Assembly: GCA_026392575.1 (NCBI GenBank)
Contig: JAPLBU010000126.1
Coordinates: 1-7,181, forward strand
Source of the DNA: Actinomycetota bacterium
GTDB taxonomy: Bacteria; Actinomycetota; Actinomycetes; S36-B12
Direction: 5' to 3'
Length of the DNA stretch: 7,181 nucleotides
A program made the translations under genes and the position numbers. Of the stretch, positions 5,470 to 7,181 are shown one piece after another; within the stretch, counting starts at the first letter, position 1, and every line of letters starts with the position of its first letter. Under the pieces are notes generated by a model that was given only the letters and a program-made list of their open reading frames with translations, was not told where the DNA came from and did not search any database.

Positions 5470-7181
5470 ATGACTGCTCAGATCGCCGTGGGGACCGGAC
5501 TGGTCCTGATTTCGTGGGCAGTGAGCCTTGCCGTCCTTGGCCTGCTGGGTCTGGCCCCTGCCGTTCTGGTCGCTGGACGTCGCTGGTCGGTGACGACTGT
5601 GCGGGCGAGCCTGTGGTGGGGCCTGGCCATCGCTGCGGTGTCCGTCATGGTCATCAACCAGTGGTTCCCCCTTCCTGTGGCGGGCATCCTGCTGGCGATG
5701 CGAGCAAGGAAGGCAGGTGGTTACCGCCTTCACCTCGTGTTCCGGCGTTGGCCCGTCATCGTGATCGCGGTGCTTGCGATCGCCACGGTCTACATGGCGG
5801 TTGCCGCGCTCGGGCCGGTCACGAACTATGACTCCGGGCTGTACCACCTCGGCGCGATCCGTTATGACGGGGACTACGTGACCGTCCCCGGTCTGGCCAA
5901 CCTGTACTTCCCGTTCGGATACGCGAATAGCGAGTTCCCGATGGCGGCCTTCCTGGGCAATGGTCCGTGGTCGGGGGAGGGTTTCCGGCTGCTCAACGGC
6001 CTGATCATGGTCGCGGGTGGTGTTGACCTGACGTTGCGCCTACTGAGCCGGCGCCTGTCCACCGGCACCTTCGTCCTGATGATGGGTGTTGCCGTCGCGT
6101 GGCTGCCGATGGTTGCGCTGTCGGACTACTGGGTCACCAGTCCGACCTCGGACTCCGCGGTGTTCCTGCTGACGATCGTGGCTGTCGCCTATCTGGCCGA
6201 CGCACTCTCCGGCCGACGCCACTGGGTGCCGGATGCCGCGGTGGCGATCGTGATCACGTTCGTCCTTGTCTCCCTGCGTCCGATGATGGTGCTCTTCGCT
6301 CTCCCGCTCGTCATCGTGGTGCTCGGCTGGGGTCGGCATGTGCGCAGGACGCGTATCGCGGCCGCACACGGCAGGGTGACGGTCGGTCTCGTTCTCGGCC
6401 TGGGCATCCTGGGTGCGATGGCGATCACGGCACGTGACTACGTCCTCAGCGGGTGGCTGCAGTTCCCGCTGTCGATACTGCCCTTCTCGGTCGAGTGGCG
6501 AGCTCCTGACCCGACCTGGGCACGCACCGCGACTCTCGGGGCGGCACGTGATCCTGCTGATCTGTGGAATGCGGCCGAGAACTGGCAGTGGATAGGGGTC
6601 TGGATTGCAGCGCTGCGACACCAATGGGAGACGTATGCGGTGATCGCCCTGGCCGTGGCGACCATCGTCGTCCTCCTGGTGGCGCGGCAGCACGGGCTCC
6701 GGGTCAAGGCGTTGCTTCTTGTCATGACTCCCAGTGCGATCGCTGTCGTGGTCTGGTGGATCGCTACTCCGCCGTCCTTCCGGTTCATCTGGGGGCCGCT
6801 GTTCACTCTGGCCGCCATTCCGCTCGGCTGGGCAGGTGCGCGGCTGTATCGATCACGCCGGCCAGGAGTTGTCGTGGGAAACCGGGCCCTGGGGTTGTGG
6901 TCGCTGGCGGTTGTGTTGGCGATCCTCCCGGTGGTCGTCTTCTCGGCACTGTTCCGCCTGCAGGTCGGGGCCATGACCGACAACCGCGAGATGGCGATCG
7001 GTCCGCTCTCGCTGGGTTATGCGGTGGCGCCGGTGCCGGTTGCAGAGACCCGCGAACAGACCCTCGGCAGCGGCCTCACTGTGCTCTTTCCCGTGCAGAG
7101 TGATCAGTGCTGGAACGCCTACCCGCTGTGCACGGCTCAACTTGACGGGGCGGTCGGTCTGCGTGGGTCGACTCTGCAGAA
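5470..7181 (+). CDS. Large polytopic membrane protein, LIC_10190-like, 3'-truncated
   Basis: An open frame runs from ATG 5470 to the window edge, giving at least 570 residues with no stop. It has about eleven to thirteen hydrophobic segments, among them residues 8-35, 48-76, 94-114, 199-217, 229-244, 255-287, 302-320, 388-404, 412-431, 437-456 and 473-496. A loop after the third segment carries NYDSGLYHLGAIRYDG (119-134) and PGLANLYFPFGYANSEFP (140-157). This closely recalls LIC_10190-type (DUF8201) membrane proteins of glycan clusters, whose loop has a YDxGLYH...PGLxNL pattern. Further family-like parts are GWLQFPLSILPF (328-339), SFRFIWGPL (436-444) and a C-terminal CWNAYPLC (547-554). It probably acts on a lipid-linked glycan at the outer face, as a GT-C-like transferase or polymerase, but no function is proven. 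It begins 13 bases after the preceding stop, without a clear ribosome binding site. Its codons are less GC-biased than those of the neighbour. The remaining C-terminus is probably short. Confidence 0.75.
   Translation, partial: MTAQIAVGTGLVLISWAVSLAVLGLLGLAPAVLVAGRRWSVTTVRASLWWGLAIAAVSVMVINQWFPLPVAGILLAMRARKAGGYRLHLVFRRWPVIVIAVLAIATVYMAVAALGPVTNYDSGLYHLGAIRYDGDYVTVPGLANLYFPFGYANSEFPMAAFLGNGPWSGEGFRLLNGLIMVAGGVDLTLRLLSRRLSTGTFVLMMGVAVAWLPMVALSDYWVTSPTSDSAVFLLTIVAVAYLADALSGRRHWVPDAAVAIVITFVLVSLRPMMVLFALPLVIVVLGWGRHVRRTRIAAAHGRVTVGLVLGLGILGAMAITARDYVLSGWLQFPLSILPFSVEWRAPDPTWARTATLGAARDPADLWNAAENWQWIGVWIAALRHQWETYAVIALAVATIVVLLVARQHGLRVKALLLVMTPSAIAVVVWWIATPPSFRFIWGPLFTLAAIPLGWAGARLYRSRRPGVVVGNRALGLWSLAVVLAILPVVVFSALFRLQVGAMTDNREMAIGPLSLGYAVAPVPVAETREQTLGSGLTVLFPVQSDQCWNAYPLCTAQLDGAVGLRGSTLQ

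Noticed and set aside
6040..6693. - strand frame encoding a His/Asp/Arg-rich protein
   Set aside because: It is the complement of hydrophobic codons in the last membrane protein, which has clear family motifs in its own frame. The odd composition follows from that.

Overview
The window is a GC-rich, almost fully coding stretch with every gene on the + strand. It looks like the interior of a cell-surface polysaccharide (glycopolymer) biosynthesis operon. Strong GC bias at third codon positions, frequent GTG starts and 4-base ATGA/GTGA gene overlaps point to a high-GC Gram-positive bacterium (Actinomycetota). Genus and species cannot be told from this sequence alone.

Layout from left to right: (1) a family 4 glycosyltransferase cut by the left edge (1-1064), carrying a perfect in-frame 27-bp tandem duplication near its 3' end; (2) a polytopic membrane protein resembling DUF2142 (1061-2515); (3) a DPM1-like family 2 glycosyltransferase (2512-3243); (4) a DUF2304-type small membrane protein with a C-terminal coiled coil (3240-3596); (5) an HlpA-like GT-A fold glycosyltransferase (3583-4509); (6) UDP-glucuronate decarboxylase (UDP-xylose synthase, 4506-5456); (7) a large polytopic membrane protein resembling the LIC_10190 family, cut by the right edge (5470-7181). 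The longest non-coding gap is 13 bases, so I see no room for internal promoters, terminators, RNA genes or mobile elements.

How the genes may work together (inference): the decarboxylase would supply UDP-xylose. The GT4 and HlpA-like enzymes would act on the cytoplasmic side, building or decorating a lipid-linked glycan. The GT2 plus DUF2304 pair would charge a polyprenyl phosphate with one sugar. After flipping, a multi-membrane-span protein (DUF2142-like, or the LIC_10190-like one) could transfer that sugar to the glycan outside the cell. This recalls the three-part GT2 / small membrane protein / GT-C side-chain systems of streptococcal rhamnose polysaccharides. Neither the sugar identities nor the final polymer can be read from the sequence.

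Nothing in the window is clearly a new class of system. The most interesting parts are the GT2-DUF2304-DUF2142 triad, the two membrane proteins of unproven function, and the tandem duplication in the GT4 gene.
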